Positions 61,165 through 64,000 of a DNA stretch of 64,000 bases are shown one piece after another (position 1 is the stretch's first letter; each line of letters opens with the position of its first letter). A program made the translations under genes and the position numbers. A model generated the notes under the pieces. That model was not told where the DNA came from. It worked only from the letters and a program-made list of their open reading frames with translations, and made no database searches. Where the stretch lies: contig NC_015275.1 in NCBI RefSeq assembly GCF_000178835.2, positions 331,001 through 395,000 of the forward strand. Reading direction: 5' to 3'. Source of the stretch: Cellulosilyticum lentocellum DSM 5427 (GTDB lineage: Bacteria > Bacillota > Clostridia > Lachnospirales > Cellulosilyticaceae).

Positions 61165-62918
61165 TGAAACTAGAAGCTATTATGCATATCCCTCTTTCTC
61201 AGTATGCCTTTGCTTTAACAGAACGTACGCTAGTAATTAGGTTAAGGACGGGAAAGAATGATGTAAGACGATGTGAACTATTTTATGGAGACAGAGTACA
61301 TCCTACTAATCCTATACAGGTTTTCTCAATTTCAATGAAGAAAGTAGCTAGTGATGCACTGTTTGACTATTATGAAGCAGAGCTAGTAAGTGATTATACA
61401 AGAGTGTGCTATTACTTTTATTTAGAGGATGAAAGTACTCATTATTACTATTATGGACAGCAGTTTCTAGAAAAGCCAGGAGAAGATCGCACTGAATATT
61501 TTCAATTCCCATACATTAGAAGAGAAGATATGGCGATTATTCCAGATTGGGCAAAGGATGCTGTCATGTATCAGATTTTCCCAGATAGCTTTGCTACAGA
61601 AAAAGGTAGTATTGCTCAGCAGCCAATAGAGAAGATGAATCATTTAAAAGAACGTTCTAGTACACTGAATGGTGGAACGTTAAAAGGGATTGAGGCAAAT
61701 TTAGATTATATAGAAGAGTTAGGAATTAATTGTATTTATTTAAATCCGATATTTGTGGCAGGGGAATATCATAAGTATGATATTATGGATTACTTTGATG
61801 TGGACCCTTGCTTTGGAACGAAACAAGATTTAAAGGAACTGGTAGCAGCTTGTCATAAAAGAGAGATAAAGGTGATTTTAGATGGTGTATTTAACCATTG
61901 TGGTGCCCAATTCTTTGCGTTTAAGGATGTTTTAGAAAAAGGAGAAATGTCTCCTTATAAAGACTGGTTTTATAGCTTGAAATTTCCTATAGAGTTTACA
62001 ACACCTCCTAACTATGAAGCTTTTGCATATGTAAAAGAAATGCCTAAGCTAAATACGGGGCATCCAGCAGTTATTGATTATTTCTGCAAGGTGGGAACCT
62101 ATTGGTTACAAGAAGCTGACATTGATGGTTGGCGATTAGATGTAGCAAACGAGGTTAATCATGACTTTTGGAGAGCCTTTAGAAAGGCAGTTAAAGCCAT
62201 TAAGTCAGATGTCTTCTTAATAGGAGAAATCTGGGAGGATTCAGAAGTTTGGCTTCAAGGAGAACAATTTGACTCTACTATGAATTACCGATTCACTAAT
62301 CTTTGCCGTGAATTTTTTGCTAAAGGGAGTATGAGTGTAACAGCCTTTAACTATGGCATTAATCAAATGCTCATGAGATATCAAAGACAAGTGACCTACG
62401 CTCAAATGAATTTAATAGATAGCCATGATGTACCACGCTTTTTACATTATGCTAAAGAGGATGAAAGAAAGTTAAGCTTGGCAGCTTTATTTTTACTTAC
62501 CTTTGTCGGTGTTCCTTCTATTCTCTATGGTGATGAGCTCTTAATAAGTGGCGAAAAAGAACTGGAATATAGAAAACCTATGATATGGCATCCTAATACT
62601 AAAGAGCAAAAAATGATAGACTACTATAAAGAGCTTATTAGCCTAAGAAAAAGTAGCAAGGCTTTTACAAGTGGTACCTTCAAGGTGATTATAGTGGATG
62701 AAGCAAAAGGTCTCTATGTATTTGAACGTAGGGAGGAAACAGAACGTTTTTGGGTAATCCTAGCGAACACTCCTAATGAGGCTACCTACACTATCCCAGC
62801 AGAAAATAATAAGTGGCAGGTGGCATTTGGCAATCCTGAAACTATTATAGAAAACAACTCTAGGCACATAAGTCTTAAACTTAAAGCCTATGAAGGTCTA
62901 GTACTTAAGCAGTGCTAA
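61164..62918 (+). CDS. GH13 cyclomaltodextrinase/neopullulanase-type amylase
   Basis: A 584-residue cytoplasmic enzyme (no signal peptide). An N-terminal CBM34-like beta domain (1-120) as in GH13_20 maltogenic amylases precedes the TIM barrel. Catalytic residues: nucleophile D326 in DGWRLDVANE, acid/base E355 in IGEIWED and D422 in DSHDVPR; DGVFNHCG is at 240. It would hydrolyse imported maltodextrins or cyclodextrins to glucose and maltose. The start overlaps the MalG stop, so it is the last gene of the LacI-controlled operon. Confidence 0.92.
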   Translation: MKLEAIMHIPLSQYAFALTERTLVIRLRTGKNDVRRCELFYGDRVHPTNPIQVFSISMKKVASDALFDYYEAELVSDYTRVCYYFYLEDESTHYYYYGQQFLEKPGEDRTEYFQFPYIRREDMAIIPDWAKDAVMYQIFPDSFATEKGSIAQQPIEKMNHLKERSSTLNGGTLKGIEANLDYIEELGINCIYLNPIFVAGEYHKYDIMDYFDVDPCFGTKQDLKELVAACHKREIKVILDGVFNHCGAQFFAFKDVLEKGEMSPYKDWFYSLKFPIEFTTPPNYEAFAYVKEMPKLNTGHPAVIDYFCKVGTYWLQEADIDGWRLDVANEVNHDFWRAFRKAVKAIKSDVFLIGEIWEDSEVWLQGEQFDSTMNYRFTNLCREFFAKGSMSVTAFNYGINQMLMRYQRQVTYAQMNLIDSHDVPRFLHYAKEDERKLSLAALFLLTFVGVPSILYGDELLISGEKELEYRKPMIWHPNTKEQKMIDYYKELISLRKSSKAFTSGTFKVIIVDEAKGLYVFERREETERFWVILANTPNEATYTIPAENNKWQVAFGNPETIIENNSRHISLKLKAYEGLVLKQC

Positions 62919-62943
62919 CATATAACATATCCCCTTTTTCATC

Positions 62944-62989
62944 AAATAAGCATTTCTATCCTTTTACTAAGGAGAGAAATGCTTATTTT
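62944..62989 (+). terminator. Terminator of the maltodextrin operon
   Basis: AAATAAGCATTTCT pairs with AGAAATGCTTATTT, ending in TTG. It separates the operon from repeat copy C. Confidence 0.8.
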
Positions 62990-63039
62990 GATAGCTCACA
63001 TTTGCTTAATGCCTTCTTTCCACGCTGCTTCACTGTCTT

Positions 63040-63290
63040 AGATGTTTATGAGGTCAACAACGTTTGTGAAAATGAGTGGGTATGGGTGCCTGGAGTAGTG
63101 ACTTGGGAGCATTTTTTAGAAGCACTTAGTGAACGTTTTAGATGGGTTTTAGGCAGCTGTTTGAACGAAGTGAGTTCTGCCGTTCATCTAAATAAGTGAA
63201 CTTAGTGCTTCAAAAAATGTGAACCGGAACAACGGAAGGCACCCATACCCACTCATTTTCTCTCAGACGTACTTCTCATAAACGCCACGT
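63040..63290 (+). repeat. Structured dispersed repeat, copy C
   Basis: Same element as copies A and B. The outer stem GTTTATGAG (63044-63052) pairs with CTCATAAAC (63275-63283). The main stem GAGTGGGTATGGGTGCC (63074-63090) is exactly complementary to 63238-63254. Then GAAGCACT/AGTGCTTC, TTTAGATG/CATCTAAA and the apical GGCAG/CTGCC follow. The unpaired segments AGTGACTTGGGAG and GAACCGGAAC are shared by all copies in similar form. An ORF at 62912-63199 crosses the terminator and this repeat and is not a gene. Confidence 0.82.
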
Positions 63291-63355
63291 CAAATTTTAA
63301 TTTATCTGCTTGACCTTATTTCAAAATAGTGATTAACTAAAAAGAGGTAATATAA

Positions 63356-63433
63356 ATGAGGCAACAATGGAAACTAGTTAGTATACAGTAGGAGACAAAA
63401 GAAAAACAGTTAATAGGTAAATATCAAAAATAG
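63356..63433 (+). other. Short frame with one in-frame TAG upstream of the methyltransferase
   Basis: ATG 63356, preceded by AAAGAGGT, opens a frame MRQQWKLVSIQ, then TAG 63389, then ETKEKQLIGKYQK and TAG 63431. It ends 13 nt before the methyltransferase start. It could be a leader peptide or a decayed small gene. Confidence 0.25.
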
Positions 63434-63446
63434 AAAGAGGACGTCT

Positions 63447-64000
63447 ATGAGTTGTTATTACAATGAACATGCACAGGAATTTTTAGCTGGTACAGTTAAC
63501 TTGGATATGCAAATGCATTATGAACCTTTTTTAAAGTTAGTACCAGAGGGCGGTGTTATTTTAGATGCAGGTTGCGGCTCAGGCAGAGATAGCTTAGCAT
63601 TTAAAAAATTAGGCTATTATGTAGTGGCAATGGATGCCTGCGCAGAAATGTGTCAATTTGCTGGAGAATACATAGGCCAGTCAGTGTATTATTGTCGTTT
63701 TCAAGATATGGACTTTAAACTTAATTTTGATGGGATATGGGCTAGTGCCTCTCTCTTACATGTACCAAGTGAGGAATTACCAGCGGTACTAAGAAGATGT
63801 GCTTATCATCTAAAGCCAAATGGGGTTCTCTATGCTTCTTTTAAATATGGGGACTTTGAAGGAGAAAGAAATGGTCGTTATTTCCTAGACTTAAAAGAAG
63901 AAAGGGCAGAAGGCTTTTTTATAGAAGCTGGTTTTAAAATAGAAGAAATGCATGTTAGTAATGATATAAGGCCAGAACGTACAAATGAAAAATGGCTTAA
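63447..64000 (+). CDS. Class I SAM-dependent methyltransferase (partial)
   Basis: The frame runs from ATG 63447 past the window end (184 residues visible). Motif I is ILDAGCGSGRDSLAFKKLGY (about 38-57), then a motif II-like acidic turn VVAMDACAEM, DGIWASASLLHVP (about 93) and LKPNGVLYASFK (about 122). The closest pattern is the small TehB/UbiE-like methyltransferases of unknown substrate. RBS AAAGAGGA is 9 nt ahead. The C-terminus, missing here, is probably short. Confidence 0.85.
   Translation, partial: MSCYYNEHAQEFLAGTVNLDMQMHYEPFLKLVPEGGVILDAGCGSGRDSLAFKKLGYYVVAMDACAEMCQFAGEYIGQSVYYCRFQDMDFKLNFDGIWASASLLHVPSEELPAVLRRCAYHLKPNGVLYASFKYGDFEGERNGRYFLDLKEERAEGFFIEAGFKIEEMHVSNDIRPERTNEKWL

Noticed and set aside
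62912-63199. 95-codon ORF after the amylase gene
   Set aside because: Runs through the operon terminator and repeat copy C; no homologous frame in the other copies.

Overview
This window looks like chromosomal DNA of an AT-rich anaerobic Firmicute, most likely a Clostridia/Lachnospirales plant-polysaccharide degrader (a Cellulosilyticum-like organism would fit; this is inference from content, not a match). The evidence is the low GC, strong AGGAGG ribosome sites, frequent Rho-independent terminators, a secreted PL9 pectate lyase, a GH127 beta-L-arabinofuranosidase, a maltodextrin ABC operon, a CotH-type protein, a BspA-type leucine-rich-repeat protein and KtrAB. No rRNA, tRNA or CRISPR array was seen.

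Layout. 0-2.5 kb: the tail of a hemerythrin-like protein, a xylose-isomerase-like TIM barrel and DAHP synthase. 2.7-6.8 kb: a CdaR regulator, GntP permease and glycerate 2-kinase, a self-contained organic-acid module. 7-16.4 kb: Mrr endonuclease, secreted proteins, an AraC/GH127 pair, and a graveyard of short gene fragments. 16.5-21.4 kb: housekeeping genes (carB, trxB, low-molecular-weight phosphatase). 21.5-30.8 kb: a secreted RCC1-like protein, a CPBP protease, a LytTR/DUF3021 pair with a downstream hydrolase, Dps plus a Fur/PerR regulator behind a Fur-type box, and an HNH endonuclease. 30.8-36.3 kb: CotH lipoprotein and PL9 pectate lyase, convergent, with a long non-coding interval between them. 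36.5-41.7 kb: YvrJ-like peptide, zinc phospholipase-C-like protein, UMF1 transporter, KtrB, KtrA. 41.7-48.65 kb: an acquired-looking island bordered by transposase remnants and by a collapsed second copy of ktrA. 49-56.7 kb: MATE pump, cyanase plus FNT channel, and three zinc-ribbon proteins. 56.8-62.9 kb: LacI-type repressor and maltodextrin uptake/cleavage operon. The window ends inside a methyltransferase gene.

The most unusual content is of two kinds. First, a dispersed repeat of about 250-270 nt occurs three times (about 32.87, 33.85 and 63.04 kb). Its paired arms change together between copies, the signature of a conserved RNA fold. Two copies sit in opposite orientation around a roughly 450-nt GC-richer segment that ends in a perfect 21-bp terminator hairpin, so a large structured non-coding RNA is a reasonable hypothesis. 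Second, the island at 43.3-48.3 kb carries a metallo-beta-lactamase-fold enzyme divergent from a PP-loop enzyme with a TtcA-like cysteine pattern, a DUF1097 membrane domain fused to a flavoprotein, an SPFH protein whose N-terminus is interrupted at a T8 tract, and a cupin. I do not recognise this combination as a described system.

The window also records active genome decay: internal fragments of the TIM-barrel gene, the GH127 gene and ktrA are found elsewhere in the window, alongside IS66 and ISL3 transposase remnants.
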